Shown: one piece after another, positions 25,409 to 33,623 of the stretch
Layout: each line of letters opens with the position of its first letter
Position numbering within the stretch: position 1 is the first letter of the stretch
Source of the DNA: Bradyrhizobium sp. LLZ17
GTDB lineage: Bacteria > Pseudomonadota > Alphaproteobacteria > Rhizobiales > Xanthobacteraceae
Assembly: GCF_041200145.1 (NCBI RefSeq)
Contig: NZ_CP165734.1
Location: forward strand, 5,933,001-5,997,000
Reading direction: 5' to 3'
Length of the DNA: 64,000 bases
Notes under the pieces: generated by a model
What the model saw: only the letters and a program-made list of their open reading frames with translations
Databases searched by the model: none
What the model was told of the DNA's origin: nothing
Position numbers and translations under genes: made by a program

Positions 25409-26452
25409 CTAGCCCGCCTCGGTTACGGCCAATTCAAACTCTCCATCAGGTTCCTCGCGATCAATTCTCCGGTGATTGACGAGTAACGTGCGTATCGTCA
25501 TAGGCGATACATCAAAATGCTCAGCCACTTCTTGTTGGTTCTCGATGGAGTAGTCACTTTTTAGCATCTCATCCACGGCATCAAATGGACTCAAAAACTC
25601 GGCTGCAAAGGAACGTTGCATTTTCTGTCGATAAGTGTGCGCCCGAGTAGCCGGGAATAGCTTGCTGCTCGTTGCATTCACGACGCGATCTCCCAAAAGA
25701 CGGGCAAGTTCAAATCTTCGACCGGTCTTCCATTTCGATCTCAACACGATGCGTCCGTGACTCGGATTTTCGTCAAGCGCGAACGAGATATTGGCGCCGC
25801 CTTTATGGCCGTCCAAGACTGATGCTTGAGTCCCGATCATATTTGTCAGTTGCTCGTCGCTTATTTGCTTTGCACCCAGTCCCTCTTGCTCCCGCAAGGC
25901 TTGTGCTGCTGCAGCTCCATAGCGCCACGCAGGAACCTGACCGTGGCGAGGTAAGCCGGCACCTGAGCGTATTCGTGCTGCTTCTCTTGGCGCGGCGTCA
26001 TGCCCGTTTGTTCTAGCAATCTCACGAAGTTCATGCGCCGTTATTACGCGGCCCCCGATCCCGTGGTCCGCTGCGATCTCTTCAATCGTTGCATCACTCA
26101 ATTCCTTTGCGTCTGCGATGAGTTGCGTCAGTATTTCTGGATCAACCTCATCAGGCTCTCGTCCCAACAGCGCCTCAAGCTTTCGGGTTCGCCCCAGCGC
26201 AGGCGTCCCCCGTTCCTCGATCACGCCTGTCCAGATCTTATCGAGATTGGTATTCGGAATCTTCTCTACATCCAGTCGCGCCAGAACTTGGTCAATGAAT
26301 GTGGTCACCCCAGTTTCAAACTCAGATGCTTGAATCACAGCGGCGATGTCTGCAATATATCGATAGGGGCTCTTAGCGCGCTCTTCGGTAGGTTTAGCAA
26401 GCCGACCTATCGCTGCAATTCGTCGCTTTGGATTATTTCCTGGACGTGCCAC
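25409..26452 (-). CDS. ImmA/IrrE-like protein lacking the HExxH zinc ligands; transferred gene
   Basis: A 347-residue protein whose C-terminal half follows the ImmA/IrrE plan: RIVLRSKWKTGRRFELARLL (234-253), QRSFAAEFLSP (279-289) and a helix-turn-helix-like end EVAEHFDVSPMTIRTLLVNH (308-327). In active members the first block ends A-H-E-L-G-H; here it is A250-R-L-L-G-D255, so all three HExxH residues are replaced. The N-terminal half (1-175) is helical and charged, with no family seen. The start is GTG 26452 with GGGAGAG. Base composition is visibly more AT-rich than both neighbours and rare codons are frequent, pointing to transfer. No toxin, integrase or partner gene is adjacent. Confidence 0.7.
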   Translation of the reverse strand: MARPGNNPKRRIAAIGRLAKPTEERAKSPYRYIADIAAVIQASEFETGVTTFIDQVLARLDVEKIPNTNLDKIWTGVIEERGTPALGRTRKLEALLGREPDEVDPEILTQLIADAKELSDATIEEIAADHGIGGRVITAHELREIARTNGHDAAPREAARIRSGAGLPRHGQVPAWRYGAAAAQALREQEGLGAKQISDEQLTNMIGTQASVLDGHKGGANISFALDENPSHGRIVLRSKWKTGRRFELARLLGDRVVNATSSKLFPATRAHTYRQKMQRSFAAEFLSPFDAVDEMLKSDYSIENQQEVAEHFDVSPMTIRTLLVNHRRIDREEPDGEFELAVTEAG

Positions 26453-26534
26453 GATACTCTCCCAAGTGCGGCGTTATCCCAGCAGACGCCGCCGCCGATC
26501 TACTAATACTATAAATTGAAGCATGGCGTCATTG

Positions 26535-29441
26535 CTACCTCTTCTTCCACCCACCCCTATGTCCCGGCATCCCACCCGTCGATTTCGGCGCCGGGCCGAA
26601 CTCCGGTCCTGATTGCCGCGAGTCCGTGGGCTGGATGATGCGGCTCTCGCCGCCGAACGGTTTTGACGGCAGCGCGCGGTCCCCGCGATAGGGGAGCGAT
26701 TCCGGGCCGTGCATTTCGTCCAGATGCGGCTTGTGCACCTTTGAGCCGCCACTGCCGCCGCTCGCTTTCAACGCGGAGCTCACGGTCTTTTTCTTCATCG
26801 CGCTCACCGGGAGATTCGCGGCGTCGCCGTACTTCTTCGCACCCGCATAGGCGCCGGCCTTGCCCTGCACGGTGCGCTGCTTGACGGTGGGGTCGTCGAC
26901 GACGGCGAGCTCGGTGGCGCGCAGGCGCTTGACTTCGTCGCGGAGGCGGGCAGCTTCCTCGAAATTCAGATCGGCGGCGGCCTCGCGCATCCGCGTTTCC
27001 AGATCGCCGAGCACGGCTTCGAAATTGTGGCCGATCGAGATGACGTCGTCGGTCATGTCGTGACCGCCGATCTCGACCAGCACATGGTCGCGCTCGTAGA
27101 CGCTGTTCATGATGTCGCCGATCGACTTCTTGATGCTCTCCGGCGTGATGCCATGCGCTGTGTTGTACTCGACCTGCTTCTCGCGGCGGCGGTCGGTCTC
27201 GGCGATGGCGCGCTGCATCGATCCGGTCATCTGGTCGGCATAGAGGATCACCTTGCCGTCGACGTTGCGCGCGGCGCGGCCGATGGTCTGGATCAGCGAG
27301 GTCTCGCTGCGCAGAAAGCCTTCCTTGTCGGCATCCAGGATCGCGACCAGCGCGCATTCGGGAATGTCGAGGCCTTCGCGCAGCAGATTGATGCCGACCA
27401 GCGCGTCGAACGCACCGAGGCGAAGATCGCGGATGATCTCGATGCGCTCGATGGTGTCGATATCGCTGTGCATGTAGCGGACGCGGATGCCCTGCTCATG
27501 CAGATATTCGGTGAGGTCCTCCGCCATCCGCTTGGTCAGCACCGTGATCAGCGAGCGGTAGCCGGCCTGCGCGGTGGCGCGGACCTCGCCGACGAGATCG
27601 TCGACCTGGGTGCGGGCCGGGCGAATGTTGACGGGCGGATCGATCAAACCCGTGGGGCGGATCACCTGCTCGACGAACACGCCGCCGCTCTCGTTCAACT
27701 CCCAGGCGCTGGGCGTGGCCGAGACCGCGACCGTCTGCGGCCGCATCATATCCCACTCCTCGAACCGCAGCGGGCGGTTGTCCATGCAGGAGGGCAGGCG
27801 GAAGCCGTATTCGGCCAGCGTCGCCTTGCGGCGGAAGTCGCCGCGGAACATGCCGCCGATCTGCGGCACGGTGACGTGGCTCTCGTCGGCGAACACCAGC
27901 GCGTTGTCGGGCACATATTCGAACAGCGTCGGCGGCGGCTCGCCGGGCAGGCGTCCGGTCAGATAGCGCGAATAGTTCTCGATGCCGGCGCAGCTTCCGG
28001 TCGCCTCCATCATCTCGAGGTCGAACGTGGTGCGCTGCTCCAGCCGCTGCGCTTCCAGCAGGCGGCCCTGGTCGTGGAGCTGGTCGAGCCGCATCTTCAA
28101 TTCGGATTTGATCGACTTGATCGCCTGCACCAGCGTCGGGCGCGGCGTCACATAGTGCGAGTTGGCGTAGATCTTGATGAATTCGAGCTCGTCCTGCTTG
28201 TGGCCGGTGAGCGGATCGAACTCCTCGATATTCTCGACGGTGTCGCCGAACAAATTCACGCGCCAGGCGCGGTCCTCATAGTGCGCCGGGAAGATGTCGA
28301 TGACGTCGCCGCGCACGCGAAACGTGCCGCGGGTGAAATCGGCCTGGGTGCGCTTGTATTGCAGCGCGACGAGGTCGGCGATGAGCTGGCGCTGGTCGAT
28401 GCGCTCGCCCTTCTTCAGGGCGAAGGTCATCGCGGTGTAGGTCTCGACCGAGCCGATACCGTAGATGCAGGACACCGACGCGACGATGATGACGTCGTCG
28501 CGTTCGAGCAGCGCGCGCGTCGCCGAATGGCGCATGCGGTCGATCTGCTCGTTGATCGACGAGTCCTTTTCGATATAGGTGTCGGTGCGCGGGACGTAGG
28601 CTTCCGGCTGGTAGTAATCGTAATACGAGACGAAATACTCGACCGCGTTGTCCGGGAAGAAATTCTTGAACTCGCCATAGAGCTGGGCGGCCAGCGTCTT
28701 GTTCGGCGCCAGGATGATGGCGGGGCGCTGCGTCGCCTCGATCACCTTGGCCATGGTGTAGGTCTTGCCCGAGCCGGTGACGCCGAGCAGCACCTGCGAG
28801 CGCTCGTTGCGCTGGATGCCCTCGACCAGCTCGGCGATCGCGGTCGGCTGGTCGCCGCGCGGCTCGTAGTCCGACTTGATCTCGAAGCGCACGCCGCCTT
28901 CGGACTTTTCCGGGCGCGGCGGCCGGTGCGGCGTCCAGACCCGCAAGCTGCCGTCGTCCTTGCGGAACTCGGGGCGCCCCTCGCGGATCAGCGATTCCAG
29001 CGCGTCCGCGGTGGCCTTGACGCCGAGCGCCTCCATCTTGCTGCGCGGCGGCCGCGCAAGCGCCTCGGCATCGTCCTCCTCGGTGGGCAGCCCGAGCTGT
29101 CGCGCCAGTTCCGGATCGAGCGTCGGGATCGTGGCCGCCGTGCCGTAATTGGCCTGCGGTGCTTCTTCCAATCCTGCGGGCCGATCAGCCGGAAAGTCCT
29201 TGGGCGTCGAGGCGCGCGCGCGATGCGCGGCGGCTTCGCCCCCGGAGCGGCGGTCGCGCGAATTGTCCGGCGGCGGCTGGAGACCGGTGCCCGAGCCCAT
29301 GCCGGCATCGCCGCGATTGATCGCGGGATTGAGCAACTCGGCCAGCGCCGGCCCGATCGGCTGCACGTCGGGCCGATGGGCTTTGGAGTTCGGCGCCTTG
29401 GATTTGGGGGATCTTGTGGGGGGAGCAGGTTTCTTCGCCAT
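26535..29441 (-). CDS. uvrB: Excinuclease ABC subunit B with long N- and C-terminal extensions
   Basis: A 968-residue damage-verifying helicase of nucleotide excision repair; E. coli UvrB has 673 residues. The conserved core starts near residue 185 ([17 protein letters not shown]), with Walker A GVTGSGKT (220-227), the beta-hairpin [20 protein letters not shown] and helicase motifs through IGRAARN. The UVR motif [20 protein letters not shown] is near the end of the core. About 180 disordered residues precede the core and about 110 follow it (Lys/Gly/Pro-rich, ending RGGWKKR). Long extensions are usual in Bradyrhizobium UvrB; their role is unknown. Confidence 0.97.
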   Translation of the reverse strand: MAKKPAPPTRSPKSKAPNSKAHRPDVQPIGPALAELLNPAINRGDAGMGSGTGLQPPPDNSRDRRSGGEAAAHRARASTPKDFPADRPAGLEEAPQANYGTAATIPTLDPELARQLGLPTEEDDAEALARPPRSKMEALGVKATADALESLIREGRPEFRKDDGSLRVWTPHRPPRPEKSEGGVRFEIKSDYEPRGDQPTAIAELVEGIQRNERSQVLLGVTGSGKTYTMAKVIEATQRPAIILAPNKTLAAQLYGEFKNFFPDNAVEYFVSYYDYYQPEAYVPRTDTYIEKDSSINEQIDRMRHSATRALLERDDVIIVASVSCIYGIGSVETYTAMTFALKKGERIDQRQLIADLVALQYKRTQADFTRGTFRVRGDVIDIFPAHYEDRAWRVNLFGDTVENIEEFDPLTGHKQDELEFIKIYANSHYVTPRPTLVQAIKSIKSELKMRLDQLHDQGRLLEAQRLEQRTTFDLEMMEATGSCAGIENYSRYLTGRLPGEPPPTLFEYVPDNALVFADESHVTVPQIGGMFRGDFRRKATLAEYGFRLPSCMDNRPLRFEEWDMMRPQTVAVSATPSAWELNESGGVFVEQVIRPTGLIDPPVNIRPARTQVDDLVGEVRATAQAGYRSLITVLTKRMAEDLTEYLHEQGIRVRYMHSDIDTIERIEIIRDLRLGAFDALVGINLLREGLDIPECALVAILDADKEGFLRSETSLIQTIGRAARNVDGKVILYADQMTGSMQRAIAETDRRREKQVEYNTAHGITPESIKKSIGDIMNSVYERDHVLVEIGGHDMTDDVISIGHNFEAVLGDLETRMREAAADLNFEEAARLRDEVKRLRATELAVVDDPTVKQRTVQGKAGAYAGAKKYGDAANLPVSAMKKKTVSSALKASGGSGGSKVHKPHLDEMHGPESLPYRGDRALPSKPFGGESRIIQPTDSRQSGPEFGPAPKSTGGMPGHRGGWKKR

Positions 29442-29545
29442 GCCCCGAATATGGGACGAGTCCGCCGCTCAGGAAAGGGCGAATGCCCGTCCGCGCGCAG
29501 GCTGCTGACAGCAGGTTGGCAGCAGGGGCGCGGCCGGTTGTGCGC

Positions 29546-29776
29546 TCACGCCACCGGCGGCGGCCCGCCGTCGTCCTCGGCCGCCACGCGCGGCTCGAGG
29601 ATGTCGAGATGGACGCCGCCGCAATCGGTGCAGCGCAGGGTCCAGTACTCGCATCCGGCGCGGCCGCCGATCACACGGAGCACCGTGAGATCGCCATCGC
29701 ATTCCGGGCATTGCGACAGCACGTTGCGGGCGTAGATCTTCGGCCGCGCTGCGTCTTCGATCTCGATGATTGACAT
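29546..29776 (-). CDS. Small zinc-ribbon protein
   Basis: A 76-residue protein with two Cys pairs, CPECDGDL and CTDCGGVHLDI, separated by about 22 residues: a classic four-cysteine zinc ribbon. No other domain. ATG 29776 (MSIIEIEDAARPK). It may bind nucleic acid or a protein partner; the target cannot be inferred. It lies between the small gene at 29832 and uvrB on the same strand. Confidence 0.65.
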   Translation of the reverse strand: MSIIEIEDAARPKIYARNVLSQCPECDGDLTVLRVIGGRAGCEYWTLRCTDCGGVHLDILEPRVAAEDDGGPPPVA

Positions 29777-29831
29777 GGCCGGTTCCCCCGTTTGCGCCGT
29801 GCTGTCCCTGCTCGGATTGAAATCCGCCGGC

Positions 29832-30059
29832 TTATTCGTCGTCACTGTCGTCGGCACGGCGGCGAAAGCGATCGATGTGGTGCTTGGCGTCGGCGATCGC
29901 CGCGTCGGGATCGGGCCAGGCGAAGCCGACTTCCATGGCGGGAAACAGCACGCCGTCGATGGCAACCGGGCTGAAATCGGCGCGCCGGATCCGGGCGTGC
30001 CACAGTCCCTGGCCAGCTTCGAAGGATTCGATGTCAAAGCCGTCGTAGAGGGTCGTCAT
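29832..30059 (-). CDS. Conserved-looking small protein of unknown function, 75 aa
   Basis: A 75-residue acidic soluble protein: MTTLYDGFDIESFEAGQGLW, PVAIDGVLFPAMEVGFAWPD, then a helical Asp/Arg-rich end. No signal peptide or membrane helix. It sits 55 bp upstream of the zinc-ribbon gene on the same strand and could share its transcript. Confidence 0.6.
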   Translation of the reverse strand: MTTLYDGFDIESFEAGQGLWHARIRRADFSPVAIDGVLFPAMEVGFAWPDPDAAIADAKHHIDRFRRRADDSDDE

Positions 30060-30169
30060 TGGTGGTCCCCAATTTGTCGTGTCGGAGGGTCAGGGGACCA
30101 CATTTGCGGATTTTGGAATGTGAAGCCGTTCACACGCGGCCGGATTTATCGGCCGAACACGTGAGAAGG

Positions 30170-31084
30170 TTAGCCGCGTGTGGCGGCGCGTCCGGGCCGC
30201 CGCGGACGGGCCGCGGGTTCCGCCGCCGCGCGCATGATCCAGCGGCGGAACGCGGCAAAATCGCGCTGCTCGGTTTGAAAGCTGCGATAGAGCAAATACC
30301 AGCGCATGCCCTTGGGCACCGAGAGATCGAACGGCGCCACCAGCCGGCCGGCGGCGAGATCGTCGTCGATATAGGGCCGGATGCCCATCGCGATGCCGAG
30401 CCCGTCGGCGGCGGCTTGCAGCGCCTGGCCGTAGAACTGGAACTCCGGCCCGCGCGCGTTGACCCGGGTGACGCCCGCGGCCTTGAGCCAGATCGGCCAG
30501 TCTTCGGTGGAGTGCGTGACGCGGATCAGGCTTGGGCCCTTGAGATCGGCCGGGCGCTTCAGGCCGGAGGCGAGGCGGGGCACGCAGACCGGGGTAAGGT
30601 CGCCGGCGAACAATGGTTCGGCGACGAGGCCCGGCCAGTCGCCGCTGCCGAGCTTGATGCCGCAGCTCCAGTCCTCGCCGAAGGCGACCTCGGCGCCGCC
30701 GGTGGTGAAGCGCACCTCGATGTCGGGCTCCTCGCTGCGAAACTCCGACAGCCGCGGGATCAGCCAGCGCATCGCAAACGTATGCCCGACGCCGATGGTG
30801 AGCACGCGGACGCCCGACGGCGCCGTGACCTGCGCGGTCAGGCTTGCGAGCGCATCGAAGATCGGCGTCAGCCCGCTCTGATAGGCCCGCCCGGCGAGCG
30901 TCAGCACCAGTCTGTTGGCCTTGCGCTCGAACAGCGCGACGCCAAGCCGCTCTTCCAGGATGTGCACCATGCGGCTGACGGCGGCCGCCGAAACGTTGAG
31001 CTCGAGGCCCGCCGCAGCAAAGCTGCCGGTCCGCGCCGCCGCCTCGAATGCCTTGATGCCGTTGAGAAAGAGCAGCCGCCGCAA
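30170..31084 (-). CDS. LysR-family transcriptional regulator (GcvA subgroup), TTG start
   Basis: A 304-residue regulator: winged HTH in FLNGIKAFEAAARTGSFAAA and LNVSAAAVSRMVHILEERLG, followed by a two-lobe effector domain (PDIEVRFTTGG, PVCVPRLASGLKRP). The Arg/Ala-rich tail is long. In frame, a TGA sits only four codons upstream of the TTG at 31084, so TTG must be the start; GAGGG precedes it. The effector and target are unknown; the divergent TauE gene, 311 bp away, is a candidate target. Confidence 0.88.
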   Translation of the reverse strand: MRRLLFLNGIKAFEAAARTGSFAAAGLELNVSAAAVSRMVHILEERLGVALFERKANRLVLTLAGRAYQSGLTPIFDALASLTAQVTAPSGVRVLTIGVGHTFAMRWLIPRLSEFRSEEPDIEVRFTTGGAEVAFGEDWSCGIKLGSGDWPGLVAEPLFAGDLTPVCVPRLASGLKRPADLKGPSLIRVTHSTEDWPIWLKAAGVTRVNARGPEFQFYGQALQAAADGLGIAMGIRPYIDDDLAAGRLVAPFDLSVPKGMRWYLLYRSFQTEQRDFAAFRRWIMRAAAEPAARPRRPGRAATRG

Positions 31085-31189
31085 ATCGGACCCTCAGCAA
31101 AGCTGATGCCAGGGCAAGATAACTCAGTTTGCCTGCTTCCCACAAGCGAGGCACAAGAATGAGTGTAATTCCAGCTGATTTGCTCAGGC

Positions 31190-31347
31190 AGAGGCGGCTC
31201 CTTCGCCTCTCCCCGCCCGCGGGGAGAGGCCGGAATTTGCGAAGCAAATTCCGGGTGAGGGGAGCCTCCGCGAATCGAACTGCCACCGTGATTGCGGCAG
31301 CAGCCCCTCACCCCACCCTCTCCCCGTAAGAACCGGGCGAGGGAGTG
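31190..31347. repeat. CTCTCCCCG / GGGGAGAG repeat pair in the LysR-TauE gap
   Basis: CCTCTCCCCGCCCGCGGGGAGAGG is a strong palindrome; GGAATTTGCGAAGCAAATTCC is a second one. CCCCTCACCCCACCCTCTCCCC follows on the right. Together they take up half of the 311-bp gap 31085-31395; no gene is seen there. Confidence 0.6.
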
Positions 31348-31395
31348 AAATAGCGTTGCGTCCCTGACCTGCCGTATTCACACCGGAGACCCCTC

Positions 31396-32175
31396 GTGAC
31401 ACCCATCATGATCGCTGCCCTTGGATTGCTGATGGTCGGCACCGCGTTCCTGTCGGGGCTGTTCGGCATGGCGGGCGGGCTGATCCTGATAGGCGTGCTG
31501 CTCGCCTTGATGCCGCTGCCGACCGCGATGGTGCTGCATGCGATCACGCAGATGGCGTCCAACGGCTGGCGCGCGTTGCTGTGGCGCGCGCATATCCGCT
31601 GGCGCCCGGTCGCAAACTATATGGTCGGCGCTGCCGTCGCGCTCGCGGCCTGGTCGCTCACCCGCTACGTGCCGGACAAGCCGGTGGCGCTGCTGCTGCT
31701 CGGCGCTACGCCGTTCATGGCACGGCTGCTGCCCGCCAATATCAAGCCCGATCCTGACCGCCTCTGGCAGGGCACCGTCTACGGCACGATCTGCATGGGC
31801 TTGATGCTGATGACCGGCGTGTCGGGCCCGCTGCTCGATACCTTCTTCCTCGGCGGCGATTTCGGCCGGCGCGAGAAGGTCGCGACCAAGGCGATGTGTC
31901 AGCTCGTCAGCCATTTCACCAAGCTGATCTATTTCGGCGGCATCATCGACCAGGCCGCCACGCTCGATCCCGTGCTCGCCGGCGTCGCGATCGCCGCCTC
32001 CATGCTCGGCACCACGCTGGCACGGCGCCTGCTCGAGGCGATGACCGACCAGCAGTTCATCGCCTGGTCGATGAAGCTGATCACCACCATCGCCTGCTAT
32101 TACATCGCCTATGGCAGCTGGCTGCTGGTTCGCACACCCGTGCTCGCCGCCATCGCCAAGGCGGGTTCGCAATGA
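31396..32175 (+). CDS. TauE/SafE family membrane transporter
   Basis: A 259-residue inner-membrane protein with about eight hydrophobic segments and the TauE/SafE repeat (FLSGLFGMAGGLILIGVLLA, and later GVSGPLLDTFFLGG). The family exports sulfite, sulfoacetate and related organic anions; the substrate here is not known. GTG 31396 has GGAG 9 nt upstream; ATG 31408 is a fallback. The small gene at 32189 follows after 13 bp. Confidence 0.88.
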   Translation: MTPIMIAALGLLMVGTAFLSGLFGMAGGLILIGVLLALMPLPTAMVLHAITQMASNGWRALLWRAHIRWRPVANYMVGAAVALAAWSLTRYVPDKPVALLLLGATPFMARLLPANIKPDPDRLWQGTVYGTICMGLMLMTGVSGPLLDTFFLGGDFGRREKVATKAMCQLVSHFTKLIYFGGIIDQAATLDPVLAGVAIAASMLGTTLARRLLEAMTDQQFIAWSMKLITTIACYYIAYGSWLLVRTPVLAAIAKAGSQ

Positions 32176-32188
32176 ACAGAGGATTGCC

Positions 32189-32419
32189 ATGAGCGAGAGC
32201 GCCGATCCGCTGGTGCTGGATTTTGTCGAATGGGTGGCGCGCGAGCCGCGCGCCTATGCCGAGGTGATCGCGACCTGGAAGACCTCGTGCCCGCGCCTCA
32301 CCATCTGGGAAGACGCCAGCGAGCGCGGCTATGTCGCGCGCGAGACGATTGCAGGTGTCGGCTTGATCATCGCGGTGACACCGGATGGCGAAAGGCTGTT
32401 GCGCGCGCACGGGCGCTGA
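32189..32419 (+). CDS. Small winged-helix-like protein of unknown function
   Basis: A 76-residue protein: FVEWVAREPRAYAEVIATWK, PRLTIWEDASERGYVARETI, ending VTPDGERLLRAHGR. The end resembles the wing of a helix-turn-helix protein, but I cannot name the family. AGAGGATTGCC precedes the ATG. It probably shares a transcript with the TauE gene. Confidence 0.6.
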   Translation: MSESADPLVLDFVEWVAREPRAYAEVIATWKTSCPRLTIWEDASERGYVARETIAGVGLIIAVTPDGERLLRAHGR

Positions 32420-32428
32420 ACTCCCCAC

Positions 32429-32496
32429 ATCGTCATTGCGAGCGCAATCGAAGCGATCCAGAATGCGTCACTTGCTTCGCTTCGCTCGCAAGGACG
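32429..32496. repeat. CGTCATTGCGAGCG palindromic repeat
   Basis: CGTCATTGCGAGCG on the left and CGCTCGCAAGGACG on the right are inverted. A related, more diverged copy starts at 61516. It lies between two same-strand genes. Confidence 0.6.
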
Positions 32497-32517
32497 GAAT
32501 ACCGGGAGACCCCTTTC

Positions 32518-33216
32518 ATGTCGCTCAAACTCTACGAACTCGTCGGCACCGACGCCGCGCGGCCATTCAGCCCGTTCTGCTGGCGCACTCGGATGGCGCT
32601 GGCGCACAAGGGGCTGTCGGCGCAATCGCTGCCGTGGCGCTTCACCGAGAAGAGCACGCTCGCGCCGCATGGCTCGGAGAAGGTCCCCGTGCTGCTGCAT
32701 CACGACCAGCCCGTGGTCGATTCCTGGACCATCGCGAATTATCTCGAAGACAATTTTCCCGACCGGCCGTCGCTGTTCGGCGGCGAGGGCGGCCGCGCCA
32801 TGGCGCGCATGATCAATGCGTGGGGCGATATCGCCATCGTCGGCGGCATCTTTCCGCTGATCATCGCCGACATCCCGAACAACCTCGCCGAGGTCGATGC
32901 CGCCTATTTCCGCAAGTCGCGCGAGGCGCGCTTTGGCGGCAAGACGCTGGAACAGATCATGGCCAGCCGCGATACCGGCGTGGTCGGCTTCCGCAAGTCG
33001 CTGGAGGTGATGCGCCAGACCTTCAAGACGCAGCCCTTCATCGGCGGCGACGCGCCGAACTATGCCGACTACATCGTGTTCGGCGGCTTCCAATGGTCGC
33101 GCGTGGTCAGTCCGTTCAAGCTGCTGGAAGCGGATGATCCCGTCTACGCCTGGCGCGAAAAACTGCTCGATGCGTTCGACGGCATGGCGCGGAGATCGCC
33201 GGGGCATCCGGTGTAA
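32518..33216 (+). CDS. LigE-like glutathione S-transferase family protein
   Basis: A 232-residue GST. The N-terminal thioredoxin-like domain shows SPFCWRTRMALAHKGL, KVPVLLHHDQPVVDSWTIAN and YLEDNFPDRPSLF; the C-terminal helical domain has FIGGDAPNYADYIVFGGFQW and EKLLDAFDGMARRSPG. From memory these blocks match sphingomonad beta-etherases LigE/LigP, which cleave lignin aryl-ether bonds with glutathione (SPYVWRTKYALKHKGF; GGDQPNFADY). Activity on ethers is not implied; many bacteria carry such homologues. GGGAGACCCC precedes the start. Confidence 0.85.
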   Translation: MSLKLYELVGTDAARPFSPFCWRTRMALAHKGLSAQSLPWRFTEKSTLAPHGSEKVPVLLHHDQPVVDSWTIANYLEDNFPDRPSLFGGEGGRAMARMINAWGDIAIVGGIFPLIIADIPNNLAEVDAAYFRKSREARFGGKTLEQIMASRDTGVVGFRKSLEVMRQTFKTQPFIGGDAPNYADYIVFGGFQWSRVVSPFKLLEADDPVYAWREKLLDAFDGMARRSPGHPV

Positions 33217-33229
33217 GTTCGTAGGGTTC

Positions 33230-33313
33230 GTAGCCCGGATGGAGCGAAGCGCAATCCGGGATCTGCGCCCGCGGAAAGATTCCCGGATTACGCTGGCGCT
33301 CCATCCGGGCTAC
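33230..33313. repeat. GTAGCCCGGATGGAGCG inverted repeat, copy 1
   Basis: GTAGCCCGGATGGAGCGAAG faces CGCTCCATCCGGGCTAC. Copy 2 is at 42804-42885 with the same arms and a different centre. Confidence 0.8.
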
Positions 33314-33485
33314 GCGCCTCCGCTGCTGACTTTCTCAAACACTCGCGGCACAGGCAATCCTCGCCCTTGACCGGCATCGGCAAGCGCGCCGGCTCTTCCG
33401 CGCACCAGCATGTGCCTGAGCGATCGCAGCTGAATTCGGTGCCGCAGCGGGAACAGGCGAGGCGGCGCGGCTGCGGTTCCTGCAT
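33288..33485 (-). CDS. Cysteine-rich CWC-type small protein
   Basis: A 65-residue protein with seven cysteines: LACSRCGTEFSCDRSGTCWC, then LCRECLRKS. The C-W-C centre and spacing match the Cys-rich CWC family, thought to bind metal. I used ATG 33485 (MQEPQPRR); an ATG eight codons upstream (33509) lacks a ribosome site. The last 26 bp of the repeat at 33230 overlap its 3' end. Confidence 0.7.
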   Translation of the reverse strand: MQEPQPRRLACSRCGTEFSCDRSGTCWCAEEPARLPMPVKGEDCLCRECLRKSAAEARSPDGAPA

Positions 33486-33623
33486 CGGAGTTTCTTTCGA
33501 ATTTGTCATGATCTGCGCCGAAGCTTCCCCGTCATTTTCATATCGGGTTCATCTCCCGCTGCGGTATATTAGGCCTCACGCGCAGACACGTGAAGCGGTT
33601 GGGAAGGCGCAGAGGACAAATTG

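Noticed and set aside
25409..26452. Genomic island with integrase or tRNA attachment site around the ImmA/IrrE-like gene
   Set aside because: Only the one gene looks foreign; no tRNA, direct repeat or recombinase was found within 2 kb on either side.
27027..29735. A 902-codon open frame on the plus strand
   Set aside because: It lies antisense to uvrB and is an artefact of high GC third positions; its protein is Arg/Asp/Ala-rich with no domain.
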